64,000 nucleotides of DNA from a bacterium (GCA_029933125.1 JAOZOU010000004.1:1-64000), one strand, 5' to 3'. Shown: positions 36,163-45,216, counted from the first letter of the stretch. The notes: a model not told the origin generated them from the sequence alone. Program-made: numbers and translations.

Positions 36163-36699
36163 ATGGAAACGCTTGAAGAGCTAGCCAGGCTGCTTCGGGA
36201 GAGGAACCACATCGATATCGAAATCTCCAGGCTTATTGGACATCCTGCCACCACCGGGAGCATCGGGGAGTACATTGCCTCGAGAATCTTCAGGATAAGA
36301 CTTACCTCCTCAGCGGTCGAGAAGGCTCTTGATGGTTACTTCACTGAAGGGATGCTTGAGGGTAAGACTGTCAACATCAAGTTCTACACCAGAAGAGTGA
36401 ATTTACTGGACATCGGTGACGAGGTTTTGCCGGACTACTACCTCGTGCTGACCGGACCGAAGTCGGCACCTGCGTCATCGCGCGGAACCACGCGGCCATT
36501 AGTGATTTCGAATGTCTATCTCTTTGACTCGAACAGGCTTGTCGAGCGGCTTAAGAGCCGAGGCGTGACTATCGGGATAGCGACGAGTGTTGCGGCAGCC
36601 TTTTGGGAGGAGGCGGAGATATATCGCGAGCAGCGCAACATGAGTCTCGTGCTTTCGGATGAACAGAGACGATTACTCAAGCTGTTTGATAAGCTCTGA
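36163..36699 (+). CDS. Conserved hypothetical protein (resembles DUF6998-type)
   Basis: A 178-residue soluble protein: 'LEELARLLRERNHIDIEISRLIGHPATTGSIGEYIASRIFRI', then 'AVEKALDGYF', 'KTVNIKFYTRR', and 'VISNVYLFD'. I recall a family with this 'RN.ID.EI..LIG.PA..G..GEYIA' opening and a 'VNIKWY' core that could be a nuclease-like fold, but cannot confirm it. ATG 36163 is set by GGAGGAGG. No functional link to the cupin or MATE neighbours is visible. Confidence 0.7.
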   Translation: METLEELARLLRERNHIDIEISRLIGHPATTGSIGEYIASRIFRIRLTSSAVEKALDGYFTEGMLEGKTVNIKFYTRRVNLLDIGDEVLPDYYLVLTGPKSAPASSRGTTRPLVISNVYLFDSNRLVERLKSRGVTIGIATSVAAAFWEEAEIYREQRNMSLVLSDEQRRLLKLFDKL

Positions 36700-36749
36700 A
36701 AGCGGAGAGGTCGCTTGCAGAAGCGTGGCTTAACAGGGGCAGGGAAACA

Positions 36750-38132
36750 TTGACGAAGGGTAGCTCCCAGAGATGTGGTAAAGGAGAAGCCCGGATTTCG
36801 GCCAGGTTGACCGAGGGGGCGATTGGCTCAACTCTCCTGAGACTCAGCCTGCCGATGATCGGCGGGCTCCTGGGTATCGTGGCTTTCAATCTTGTTGATA
36901 CTTTCTTTGTGGGTCGGCTTGGTCCGTTGCGACTCGCGGCAATGGGTTTTACCTTCCCGGTTGTTCTCGTCGTCAACAGTGTAGCGCTCGGGCTGGGTAC
37001 AGGAGCGGCAGCTGTTATCTCGAGGGCTATAGGTGAAGGGGATCAAGCCAGGGTCAAGAGGCTCACAACTGATAGCCTCACCCTTTCAGCAACAATCGTG
37101 GTCTCAATCGTTGCGATCGGTCTGCTCACCATCGAGCCGCTCTTCAGAGGTCTTGGTGCAACATCCGATACGCTCACTTTTGTCAGAAGCTACATGCGCA
37201 TCTGGTATGTCGGCGCTGCCTTTGTAGTTATTCCCATGGTAGGTAACAATGCTATTCGGGCTACGGGTGACACCAAGACACCGAGCCTCATCATGCTGAT
37301 GAGCATTGCGATAAACACTGCACTCGATCCGCTACTCATCTTCGGTATTGGACCTTTTCCGCGACTCGAGATTGCAGGCGCTGCTCTTGCGACTGTGCTT
37401 GCGAGGGGGACATCTCTTGTGGTGGCTCTGTGGGTTCTGGCACGGCGCTATCGCATGCTGGCTCCGCTCAAGAGCTCAGTGCGTGCACTTCTCAGCGATT
37501 GGGGAGCAATCCTCCATGTCGGCATTCCAACCACAGCGTCAAGAGTCATAATTCCGTTGGCAATGGGAGCTGCGACGAGAATTGTATCAGCCTACGGTCC
37601 TACAGCGGTTGCGGCTTTTGGGGTCGGAACGAGAGTTGAGGCATTTGCTTTGATCGTCGTCATGGCACTTGCTGCAGTGCTCGCACCATTTGTTGGTCAG
37701 AATTGGGGAGCAGGCAAGGGAAGTCGCGTCTCAACCGGCATAGGTTTTACCAAGCGCATCTCACTTGCCTGGGGTGCCATCGTATTTGTAATTCTGAGTC
37801 TCTTAGCACGCCCACTTGCTTCTGTTTTCAATGACAATGTTTCCGTAGTAGAGACTGCAACATCCTATTTGAGGATTGTTCCAATTGGTTATGGCTTCTA
37901 TGGAATTGTTATACTTGTTGCTGCGGCCCTTAACATATTGAGAAAACCCATGCTTGCGGCTGGCCTATCAATAGGACACATGTTCCTGCTTTACGTTCCA
38001 CTTGCACTGCTTGGATCTCACCTTTTCGGCATTCAAGGTCTTTTCGGGGGAATAGCTTTAGCCTCCATCATTGCTGGCATAGCGGCACATTTCATAAGCC
38101 AGCCCATCGTGGAATATGTCCTCGAACAATAG
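36750..38132 (+). CDS. MATE-family multidrug/Na+ or H+ antiporter
   Basis: A 460-residue, 12-helix membrane protein with MATE signatures: 'LPMIGGLLGIVAFNLVDTFFVGRLGPLRLAAMGFTFPV', 'GTGAAAVISRAIGEGD', 'NAIRATGDTKTPSLIM' and, in the second half, 'APFVGQNWGAGKGSRV'. It exports cationic drugs or metabolites by cation antiport. The start may be the TTG at 36750; hydrophobic helix 1 begins near residue 30. Confidence 0.93.
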   Translation: MTKGSSQRCGKGEARISARLTEGAIGSTLLRLSLPMIGGLLGIVAFNLVDTFFVGRLGPLRLAAMGFTFPVVLVVNSVALGLGTGAAAVISRAIGEGDQARVKRLTTDSLTLSATIVVSIVAIGLLTIEPLFRGLGATSDTLTFVRSYMRIWYVGAAFVVIPMVGNNAIRATGDTKTPSLIMLMSIAINTALDPLLIFGIGPFPRLEIAGAALATVLARGTSLVVALWVLARRYRMLAPLKSSVRALLSDWGAILHVGIPTTASRVIIPLAMGAATRIVSAYGPTAVAAFGVGTRVEAFALIVVMALAAVLAPFVGQNWGAGKGSRVSTGIGFTKRISLAWGAIVFVILSLLARPLASVFNDNVSVVETATSYLRIVPIGYGFYGIVILVAAALNILRKPMLAAGLSIGHMFLLYVPLALLGSHLFGIQGLFGGIALASIIAGIAAHFISQPIVEYVLEQ

Positions 38133-38212
38133 GTCATCGAGGATTCCAGCTTAAGCTTTCATCAAGCCTCAGCCGATAGATATCTCTGGCTAGTATCTGT
38201 GAGGAGGTATCG

Positions 38213-38698
38213 ATGAGACGCACAAGGTCATCAAGCCAGGTATTTTACCCACTTTCAGCTACCATCAAGGGCTACGAAGGTTATTCCAATCGAGTACGAG
38301 CATCGCGAACGAATAGCGCCTTCATTGATGAAGTGAGTGAGAAGATTGAAGAAATTCATGCTCTCGAGCAGCGTCTCCAGAGACTCTGCCAGGAGACAGG
38401 GAATCATGATGCCTGGTCACTGCTTAAGCGAATTGACGATAAGATCGAGAAGCTCGGTGAGGAAGTGCACAGCAGCCGAAGCCTCGGTGCAACCAGTGAA
38501 AAGTTAAGTGCTTCCGAGGACATCCTCGCAATTGATGAAGCAATAGTTGAAAAGATAGGAAGCATAGGTCAAGCCCTCGCCCTTATAGATCTGGAAAGTG
38601 GAATGGGACTTGAGCAAGATGACCTCGAAGGTGTTCTCGAATTGCTTGATGATGTGAGTGACCTTATCAAGCGTCGTAAGATGCTCATTTCAACTTAA
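38213..38698 (+). CDS. Hypothetical helical protein
   Basis: 161 residues, no signal peptide, mostly charged helices ('DEVSEKIEEIHALEQRLQRL', 'SLLKRIDDKIEKLGEEVHSS'), probably coiled coil. I recognise no family. ATG 38213 has a GAGGAGG Shine-Dalgarno, and codon use looks like that of its neighbours, so it is likely real. It converges with the acyl-CoA dehydrogenase 15 nt away. Confidence 0.65.
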   Translation: MRRTRSSSQVFYPLSATIKGYEGYSNRVRASRTNSAFIDEVSEKIEEIHALEQRLQRLCQETGNHDAWSLLKRIDDKIEKLGEEVHSSRSLGATSEKLSASEDILAIDEAIVEKIGSIGQALALIDLESGMGLEQDDLEGVLELLDDVSDLIKRRKMLIST

Positions 38699-38713
38699 AC
38701 GCAGTCAGGCATC

Positions 38714-39868
38714 TTACTTACTCGCAGCTTCTTTTATGAGTGCAAGAGCAATCTCGTTGCGCTGAATCTGATTCGTTCCCTCATATATCTGAGTAATCTT
38801 GGCATCGCGCATCATCTTCTCAACGGGATAGTCGCTCAGACATCCTCGGGGACCAAAAAGCCGAACAACAGTTGATGTGACCTTCATTGCAACATCAGAT
38901 GCATAAAGTTTTGTCATTGCCGATTCCTTCGTTGTGCGTGAACCTGTTGCATCAATCATGCGGGAGGTCGCATAGAGCAAGGCTCTGGCTGCTTCAACTT
39001 CAGTAGCAAGGTCTGCCAGGATGTGCTGAACTAATTGGCTTGATGCAAGTGTTTCACCATTGGCTGATGTTGTTGTGAGATATGCAAGCGCCTCATCAAG
39101 GGCACCTGCTGCTATTCCGAGAGCCTGAGCAGCAACGCCGGGACGAGTTGCATCAAATGTCTTGAGGGCAAGAATAAGCCCCATACCTTCACGGCTCAAA
39201 AGATTTGTCTTAGGGATGCGGCAGTCGTTGAATATGAGCTCACGAGTTGATGATGCCCTGATACCCATTTTGTTTTCCTTCTTACCAAATTCAAATCCAG
39301 GTGTACCTTTCTCAACAACAAAAGCTGAAATCCCTCTTGCACCTTTACGTTTATCAGTGACTGCCATCACTGAGTAGATATCTGCCTCGCCACCATTTGT
39401 AATGAAGCACTTTGTCCCGTTGAGAACGTAAGAATCTCCATCCTCGTCTGCACTTGTCTGGATTGCTGTCGCATCGCTTCCAGCCTCAGCCTCCGTGAGG
39501 GCGAAGGCCGCAAGCTTCTCACCTCTTGCAAGTGGCGGTAGCCACCTGGCTTTCTGCTCATCATTCCCACCAAGAAGTATGGGATAGGCACCGAGAGCGG
39601 TTCCTGCAAGGCAGAGTGCAATGCCCGCATCAACCTTTGAAAGTTCCTCAACTACGAGCACAAGCTCAAAAACACCCATGCCTCTGCCACCATACTCTTT
39701 GGGGATGTAAACACCAAAGAGGCCAGCGTCGCCAAGTATCTTGACAATATCCCATGGGAATATCTCTTCCGCATCGTAGCGTTGTCTTACTGGTTTTATG
39801 TGCTCGTGAGCAATTGAACGCGATGTTTCAACAATTTGCTTCTGCTCCTGGGTTAATCCGTAGTCCAA
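38714..39868 (-). CDS. Acyl-CoA dehydrogenase
   Basis: A 384-residue FAD enzyme of the short/medium-chain class: 'FALTEAEAGSDATAIQTSA', 'YVLNGTKCFITNGGEAD', 'MGIRASSTRELIFNDCRIP' and 'IYEGTNQIQRNEIA' with the catalytic-base Glu in YEGT. It oxidises acyl-CoA to enoyl-CoA and passes electrons to ETF. TTG 39868 has AAGGAGGTG. No etfAB or thiolase genes are near, so it may act with genes elsewhere. Confidence 0.93.
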   Translation of the reverse strand: MDYGLTQEQKQIVETSRSIAHEHIKPVRQRYDAEEIFPWDIVKILGDAGLFGVYIPKEYGGRGMGVFELVLVVEELSKVDAGIALCLAGTALGAYPILLGGNDEQKARWLPPLARGEKLAAFALTEAEAGSDATAIQTSADEDGDSYVLNGTKCFITNGGEADIYSVMAVTDKRKGARGISAFVVEKGTPGFEFGKKENKMGIRASSTRELIFNDCRIPKTNLLSREGMGLILALKTFDATRPGVAAQALGIAAGALDEALAYLTTTSANGETLASSQLVQHILADLATEVEAARALLYATSRMIDATGSRTTKESAMTKLYASDVAMKVTSTVVRLFGPRGCLSDYPVEKMMRDAKITQIYEGTNQIQRNEIALALIKEAASK

Positions 39869-39902
39869 AGAAGCACCTCCTTATCTTCACAGAGCGGATA
39901 GA

Positions 39903-39931
39903 ATAGTATCGGAGTGACCATTGCGAGTCAA
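39903..39931 (-). promoter_or_regulatory. Promoter for the acyl-CoA dehydrogenase gene
   Basis: TTGACT (39931-39926), 17-bp spacer, TACTAT (39908-39903) on the - strand, about 35 nt upstream of the start. Confidence 0.55.
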
Positions 39932-40001
39932 GTATGAGCCTTTGGTCTTAAGGCTGGCTTGATATCGAAGTGACGAAATGACGCGGCTCGTGGGCTCGGT
40001 G

Positions 40002-40031
40002 TTGACGCACAGGTTGGGCAATTGCTACAGT
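40002..40031 (+). promoter_or_regulatory. Promoter for the GAF-domain gene
   Basis: TTGACG at 40002, 18-bp spacer, TACAGT at 40026. The start of transcription would be near 40038, which rules out a GTG at 40030 as translation start. Confidence 0.4.
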
Positions 40032-40047
40032 GGGTGGGGTGAGGGCT

Positions 40048-40956
40048 ATGGAACTGCCAGGTGACATCGGCTTGGGACTGGTGAATGTTGCCAAGCAGGT
40101 GCTTGAGGTAAGGTATGAGCGCAAAGCCTTTTCGCTCATCCTGAGATGGCTCACTCAAACCTTCAAGTGCCATGCTTCAGCTGCTTTCATCTACAAGCGG
40201 TCTGAGGGTCGTCTTTACAAAGCATGTGGTGTGGGTGAATACGATTGGGGTGGGGGAGCTCTCCTTGAGTTCTTCTACAATCGTAGGCCTCAGCTTCCAA
40301 GTGAAGTTGTCATGGCTCCTTTGCGCAGAGGAAGGCAGGTTATTGGAGTCACAGCACTTGCTGGATATGATGGCTTCCCCCGGGGTGTTGGCAAGGCTGC
40401 TACGGAGGCACTGAGTTTCCTTGGCAGAATGCTTGGTCTCAAGTGGGAGGAGCGAGTTGCTTTGGCCTTCTTCCGCAGTGTCGAGGCAATGATGAGAGGG
40501 CGGAGTGCAAAGGACATTTGTTATCTTGTGATGCACGAGCTTCGGCGTTTCATTGATTATGATCATGGTTCAAGTCTCATAGTGAGAGAAAATTCTCATA
40601 CAGGCAGGATAGTTACCCGTCAGGTTGCCTGGCAAAGTGGTAAGAGCGATATCGTAGGTAAGGCTATAGAAATTGACTGGGAAGATCTTGGAACTGGAAG
40701 GATCGCCTGCTTTGAGGATTGCCGTGGGCAACTCTTTGAGGATGCACGTGAGAAGAGCTCACCACCGGTAAGATCATGCCTTTTGGCGCCCCTTTTGCGA
40801 TGGATTCACGGTAAACCTCATGCGATTGGCTTGTTCAGCATTGCAAGCAAGCAGGCAAACTTTTTTCTGGACAACGATCGTAAGGTTCTTGAAAAATTCA
40901 TACCAGTCCTAACTCTGTGTGCTCTGAAGCTCAAGGGGGAAGAAACCCATGAATAG
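40048..40956 (+). CDS. GAF-domain-like sensor protein without visible output domain
   Basis: 302 residues; two GAF-like halves can be suspected (about 15-130 and 140-295: 'RWLTQTFKCHASAAFIYKR', 'VVMAPLRRGRQVIGVTALAG'; 'HELRRFIDYDHGSSLIVREN', 'CLLAPLLRW...AIGLFSIASKQANFF'). No kinase, cyclase or DNA-binding domain follows. GAF domains bind small ligands or mediate dimers. ATG 40048 follows GGGGTGAGGG. The 3' end overlaps a 35-codon membrane gene, linking it to the symporter. Confidence 0.65.
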   Translation: MELPGDIGLGLVNVAKQVLEVRYERKAFSLILRWLTQTFKCHASAAFIYKRSEGRLYKACGVGEYDWGGGALLEFFYNRRPQLPSEVVMAPLRRGRQVIGVTALAGYDGFPRGVGKAATEALSFLGRMLGLKWEERVALAFFRSVEAMMRGRSAKDICYLVMHELRRFIDYDHGSSLIVRENSHTGRIVTRQVAWQSGKSDIVGKAIEIDWEDLGTGRIACFEDCRGQLFEDAREKSSPPVRSCLLAPLLRWIHGKPHAIGLFSIASKQANFFLDNDRKVLEKFIPVLTLCALKLKGEETHE

Positions 40957-41056
40957 TGTCGTTCCGCTTCCAACTTTGCTTGCCTTTGGTCTTCCACCAA
41001 TAGGTTTCATAGTTGCAATTATTGTCATCTACCTGCGGACATCTGAGGAGGAGTAG
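40949..41056 (+). CDS. 35-residue symporter-associated small membrane protein
   Basis: ATG 40949 opens a frame with one hydrophobic helix ('LLAFGLPPIGFIVAIIVIYL') and an acidic end (RTSEEE), stopping at 41056, one base before the symporter ATG. The symporter's GAGGAGG Shine-Dalgarno is the end of this frame. Very short membrane proteins directly upstream of sodium:solute symporters are a known theme ('symporter small accessory protein'); this one fits by size and place. Confidence 0.65.
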   Translation: MNSVVPLPTLLAFGLPPIGFIVAIIVIYLRTSEEE

Positions 41057-41057
41057 T

Positions 41058-42530
41058 ATGAATCTTACGCTATCAGTTGCTTTCATCGCCTATCTTGTAG
41101 CTCTCGTTGTTGTTGGTCTAATTGCCTACAGGCGCACAAGAACCTTCGATGATTTCTATCTCGCAGGCAGGAAGCTTAATCCCTGGGTGACCGCACTCAG
41201 TGCTGAGGCTAGCAGTGAAAGCGGATGGCTCCTTCTGGGGTTGCCTGGACAGGCATTTGCTCAAGGCATCGGAGCCTTCTGGGTTGCTCTTGGTTGCATT
41301 TGTGGGACTTTCTTTAACTGGACTGCGCTCGCTAAGAGACTGCGTAAGATAACTGGATTCTTTAAAGCGATTACAATTCCTGACTATCTTGAAAGCCGTT
41401 TCTCAGATTCAACTCATGCGCTTCGCATTATTTCGGCTCTCTTGATTGCAGTTTTTATGACTGCCTATGTTGCTGCTCAATTCGTAGCATCAGGAAAAGC
41501 CCTAAGCGTCACATTCGGCATTGACTACCATCTTGCTGTTGTCATTGGAAGTGCTGTCATCCTTTTCTATACCATGATGGGTGGCTTTTTTGCGGTTGCC
41601 TGGACTGACGCCCTTCAGGCAATGATGATGATCTTCGGGCTTGTTGTTATCCCGAGCGTTGGGTTTGCAAAACTGGGTGGGCTTGGGGGCTTATGGAAAA
41701 GCCTTGCTTCCATTACTGATCCTGGGAAAGGTTTCTTGAGTCTGCGTGTTGGCAAGGAAGGGATTGCACTTGCCACTTTCCTAATTGGTATGATTGGAAT
41801 TGGACTTGGCTATCCAGGTCAACCCCATGTGCTTGTAAGATTCATGGCAATAAAGAAGCCGGGCCTGATGAGGAAAGGTGCCTTGATTGGTGTTATCTGG
41901 GCTGTCATTGCTCTCTATGGTGCTGTCTTCATTGGTCTTGTCGCCAGAGCGGTGCTCACCACAGATCCTGGTGATCCTGAGCGCGTTATGCCTCTTCTTG
42001 CCATCCAGCTCCTACCAGCATGGCTTGCGGGGATTATGATAGCAGCTGCAATGGCAGCTATGATGTCAACTGCAGACAGCCAGCTCCTTGTAGCATCTTC
42101 AACGTTTGTTCAGGATTTCTTTCACAAGGCTTTTGGGCGTGAGCCAAATCCTAGAACTCTTGTTCTCTTGAGTCGCATAGTTACTCTCATTGTAGGGGCA
42201 ACTGCACTTGTGGTTGCGCTAAGACAGGATCCCGAGAATCCAGTTGGAGTTGTCTTCTGGCTTGTACTCTATGCCTGGGGAGGGCTGGCATCGAGCTTTG
42301 GTCCGCTGCTTGTGCTTTCACTTTACTGGAAGCGGGTGACACGTGCAGGTGCAATCGCAGGCATGATAGCTGGTTCAGCAACTGTGGTCGTCTGGAAGAA
42401 TATTTCGGTTCTTTCCAACTTCCTCTATGAGCTAGTTCCAGGCTTTGTTGTGAGCCTCCTTGTTGTGGTTCTGGTAAGTCTTTTCACTAAGCCGCCTGCT
42501 GAGGCAGAGCTTGTCGAAGCGATGGACTGA
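41058..42530 (+). CDS. Sodium:solute symporter (SSS family, PutP-like)
   Basis: A 490-residue, about 13-helix LeuT-fold transporter: 'YRRTRTFDDFYLAGRKLNPWVTALSAEASSESGWLLLGLPG', 'TIPDYLESRF', 'GGFFAVAWTDALQAMMMIFG', 'GYPGQPHVLVRFMAIK' and 'AAMAAMMSTADSQLLVASS'. These match the proline permease branch, so Na+-driven proline or similar substrate uptake is likely. ATG 41058 is used because GAGGAGG lies just before it; the open frame extends upstream into the small gene. Confidence 0.92.
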   Translation: MNLTLSVAFIAYLVALVVVGLIAYRRTRTFDDFYLAGRKLNPWVTALSAEASSESGWLLLGLPGQAFAQGIGAFWVALGCICGTFFNWTALAKRLRKITGFFKAITIPDYLESRFSDSTHALRIISALLIAVFMTAYVAAQFVASGKALSVTFGIDYHLAVVIGSAVILFYTMMGGFFAVAWTDALQAMMMIFGLVVIPSVGFAKLGGLGGLWKSLASITDPGKGFLSLRVGKEGIALATFLIGMIGIGLGYPGQPHVLVRFMAIKKPGLMRKGALIGVIWAVIALYGAVFIGLVARAVLTTDPGDPERVMPLLAIQLLPAWLAGIMIAAAMAAMMSTADSQLLVASSTFVQDFFHKAFGREPNPRTLVLLSRIVTLIVGATALVVALRQDPENPVGVVFWLVLYAWGGLASSFGPLLVLSLYWKRVTRAGAIAGMIAGSATVVVWKNISVLSNFLYELVPGFVVSLLVVVLVSLFTKPPAEAELVEAMD

Positions 42531-42542
42531 GAGGTAGCTTGC

Positions 42543-42852
42543 ATGGGTATGATCGTTTGCATTTTTCACTTCCTTCTATCCACGGTTCTGTTGCGAGTGG
42601 CTAAGAGCAATTGTTAGGGAAGCCAAGAAGGAGAGCGAGGCCCCACGGCATAGACTGCTTGAAGCCTATAAAGAATTTGGTGAACCCTAGGGCATGAAAA
42701 TGGAAGACGTCCTCGGAGCCTATGGTGAGCCTGATGAGATTGTTCACTTGGAGAGACAGGTCAAGGCGATCTGGTACACTAAAATAGATACGTGGATCAT
42801 CAATTTTAGAGATGGGCATTGCGTGAATTTTTGGGTAATCCCATCATGTTGA
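42543..42852 (+). pseudogene. Decayed secreted-protein gene (frameshift and in-frame stop)
   Basis: ATG 42543, with GAGAGG upstream, starts a signal-peptide-like stretch ('MGMIVCIFHFLLSTVLL'). Near 42610 coding character moves to another frame ('AIVREAKKESEAPRHRLLEA'), which stops at TAG 42688 within 'YKEFGEP', then resumes in the same frame to TGA 42852 ('LGAYGEPDEIVHLERQVKAI', 'IDTWIINF'). The GEP motifs recall BamE/SmpA-like small lipoproteins, but that is a guess. A 52-codon frame from ATG 42694 is the only intact remainder. Confidence 0.5.
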
Positions 42853-42896
42853 AAAGCCTGTGAGTGGCTTGATTAGTGCAGTTGTCTGGCTATCGG

Positions 42897-42925
42897 TTGA
42901 CGCTATGGGATAGTTATGATAGAAT
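42897..42925 (+). promoter_or_regulatory. Promoter for the ferredoxin-AOR operon
   Basis: TTGACG at 42897, 17-bp spacer, TAGAAT at 42920. The -10 overlaps the longest open frame's ATG (42916), so translation must begin later. Confidence 0.6.
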
Positions 42926-42954
42926 CCGCTCGTGATTTAGCCAGGAGGGGCCGT

Positions 42955-43338
42955 GTGAAGATTGGAAAGGAAGAGTCAAGGTGCACAGGCTGCCGAACAT
43001 GCCAGCTTGTCTGTGCACTTCATCATTTTGGTGAGAACAATCCCAAGAAAGCTGCTATCGGGATAAAGGGGGAATTCCCTTCACCTGGCAGATACAGGAT
43101 AAGTCTCTGCACTCAGTGTGAGAAATGTATTGATGCTTGCCCCGAGGGTGCCATAGCTAAGGCCGACGGGATTATAAGAATCGATCCTGAGAAGTGTACT
43201 TATTGTCTCGTTTGTGTTGATTCATGTCCATTCGGGGCGATTTTCACTCATCGCGACTTCAAGGTACCCTTCATCTGCGATGTCTGTGGCGAATGTGTTG
43301 AAATCTGTCCAACTAAGGCACTCTTTTGGAAGACATGA
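42955..43338 (+). CDS. Polyferredoxin with four [4Fe-4S] motifs, AOR electron partner
   Basis: 127 residues with four CxxCxxCxxxC motifs: 'CTGCRTCQLVC', 'CTQCEKCIDAC', 'CTYCLVCVDSC' and 'CDVCGECVEIC'. Sixteen cysteines imply four clusters, like the HycB/AorX-type electron-transfer subunits. GTG 42955 is preceded by AGGAGGGG; the earlier ATG 42916 lies inside the promoter. The AOR gene follows after 14 nt, so the two form an oxidoreductase and its electron acceptor. Confidence 0.9.
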   Translation: MKIGKEESRCTGCRTCQLVCALHHFGENNPKKAAIGIKGEFPSPGRYRISLCTQCEKCIDACPEGAIAKADGIIRIDPEKCTYCLVCVDSCPFGAIFTHRDFKVPFICDVCGECVEICPTKALFWKT

Positions 43339-43352
43339 TGGAGGCGTGAAAA

Positions 43353-45185
43353 GTGATACCAGGCTATGGAAGCAAGGTCTTAAGGATCAATCTGAGCGAG
43401 AACAAGGTTACAACTGAACATACTCCTGAAGATCTCATCAAGAATTACCTTGGGGCACGAGGTTTCATTATTCATACACTTTACAAAGAACTTAAGCAGG
43501 GGATTGATCCCCTCGGTCCAGATGCAAAATTCATAATGGCTACAGGCCCTCTTAGCGGGATGTTTTTGCCATCTTCAGGCAAGTTTCAATCGGGTGGTAA
43601 GTCTCCGCTTACAGGTGGGTATGGTGAAGCCAACTGTGGTGGACACATGCCAGCTGAGCTCAAGATGGCAGGCTATGACATGATCATTATCGAGGGGCAA
43701 AGCTCCAAGCCATGCTATATCGTTGTTGACGACGATGATGTTAGGCTTGAGGATGCAGGTGCCCTGTGGACAAAGGGCTCGCTTACAACTGAGAAGCTTC
43801 TCAAGGAGCAACTTGGTGAGGATTTCCAGATTGCAACAATTGGGCCGGCAGGCGAAAAGCTTGTCAAGATAGCATGCATCAGCCATGACTTTGGGAGGCA
43901 GGCAGGCAGAACTGGGCTTGGAGCAATTCTTGGTTCAAAAAAGGTCAAGGCGATTTGTGTGCGAGGCTCAAAGTCTATACCTGTTCACGATGTCAATGGC
44001 CTCATTAAGGTTGCTCGAAGAATGTATGAAAAGTGCTTCACCAATCCTGCCTTTGAGCTCTGGCAGAACTATGGTACAGGATCGGTCACTGTTTGGGCAA
44101 ACCGCATCGGAGCTTTTCCCACCCGTAACTTTCGGTCTGGCTACTTTGAGCTTTTTACAAATCTAAGCGGTGTGAATATGCGCAAGCAGGTTGTCGTCAT
44201 CAACAAGGCTTGCTTTGCATGTGCCATGTGCTGTGGCAAGTATTCGCATACCCAAAAGGGCGATTATGATGCCTATGTTGAAGGACCTGAATATGAGACA
44301 ACTGCAATGATTGGTGGCAATTGCGCTCTTGGTGATATCAGAGATGTTGCGTATGCCAACTACCTTTGTGATGAATACGGCATAGATACCATATCCGGCG
44401 GCAGTATCATCGCCTTTGCAATTGAGTGCTTCGAACGTGGCATCATCACCGAGAAGGATACCGGTGGCATTAAACTCAAATTTGGTGATCCCCAAAGTGT
44501 CTTTGCCTTGATAAGAAAGATTGCACTCAAAGAGGATATTGGCAATCTCCTTGCAGAGGGTAGCAAGAAGGCTGCTCAGGAGCTCAACAGGGGTGCCATG
44601 AAATTTGCAATGCAGGTGAAGGGACTTGAGCAAAGCGGCTATGAATCGCGCAGAGCACCTGCAATGCTACTTTCATACATGACATCGGATATCGGTGCCC
44701 ACCATCGTCCATCATGGGCTGTGACACATGATCTTGCTACGGGGCGTGATACACCTGTGGGTAAGGCTGCCAAGGTGATCGAGCTTCAGCACACCCGCCC
44801 GCTTTTTGATACGCTTGGTGTCTGCAGGCTTCCCTGGATTGAGATGGGAGTGCCTGTAAGCGACTATGCAGAAGCCTTCAGGATGATCACGGGAATTGAC
44901 TACACTGAGGATGACCTCTATCACATCTCAGAGCGCATCTGGAATCTCACACGAATGTTCTGGGTAAGGGAAGTGCCAGGCTTCGGAAGAGAATATGATT
45001 TGCCTCCGGCAAGGGTCTGGGAGGATAGGATTCCCGATGGTCCAACCAAAGGGGGCATCTTTGAGCGAGAAAAGGTGGAAGCCATGCTTGACGAATACTA
45101 TGAATTGCGTGGCTGGACAAAGGATGGCATACCAACCGAGGAGAAGCTCAGGGAACTTGGACTTGGCTGGGTGCTCGAGGGTTAG
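43353..45185 (+). CDS. aor: Tungsten-containing aldehyde ferredoxin oxidoreductase
   Basis: A 610-residue AOR-family enzyme oxidising aldehydes to acids with ferredoxin. N-terminal part: 'SGKFQSGGKSPLTGGYGEANCGGHMPAELKMAGYD'-type tungstopterin-binding segments and 'GRQAGRTGLGAILGSKKVKAI'; cluster ligands in 'CFACAMCC' (CxxCxxxC) and a later Cys in 'DTLGVCRLPW'. GTG 43353 follows GGAGG. The exact aldehyde is unknown; the dedicated ferredoxin upstream suggests a low-potential chain. Confidence 0.93.
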   Translation: MIPGYGSKVLRINLSENKVTTEHTPEDLIKNYLGARGFIIHTLYKELKQGIDPLGPDAKFIMATGPLSGMFLPSSGKFQSGGKSPLTGGYGEANCGGHMPAELKMAGYDMIIIEGQSSKPCYIVVDDDDVRLEDAGALWTKGSLTTEKLLKEQLGEDFQIATIGPAGEKLVKIACISHDFGRQAGRTGLGAILGSKKVKAICVRGSKSIPVHDVNGLIKVARRMYEKCFTNPAFELWQNYGTGSVTVWANRIGAFPTRNFRSGYFELFTNLSGVNMRKQVVVINKACFACAMCCGKYSHTQKGDYDAYVEGPEYETTAMIGGNCALGDIRDVAYANYLCDEYGIDTISGGSIIAFAIECFERGIITEKDTGGIKLKFGDPQSVFALIRKIALKEDIGNLLAEGSKKAAQELNRGAMKFAMQVKGLEQSGYESRRAPAMLLSYMTSDIGAHHRPSWAVTHDLATGRDTPVGKAAKVIELQHTRPLFDTLGVCRLPWIEMGVPVSDYAEAFRMITGIDYTEDDLYHISERIWNLTRMFWVREVPGFGREYDLPPARVWEDRIPDGPTKGGIFEREKVEAMLDEYYELRGWTKDGIPTEEKLRELGLGWVLEG

Positions 45186-45216
45186 GTCCAGGCGCTCCTG
45201 TTAGCTCCCGCCTTCG

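Noticed and set aside
42688-42690. TAG as a recoded (selenocysteine- or pyrrolysine-like) codon
   Set aside because: An upstream frame change and the absence of any recoding element make simple decay more likely.
42916-42954. ATG 42916 as ferredoxin start
   Set aside because: It falls between the -35 and -10 boxes; transcription would start after it.
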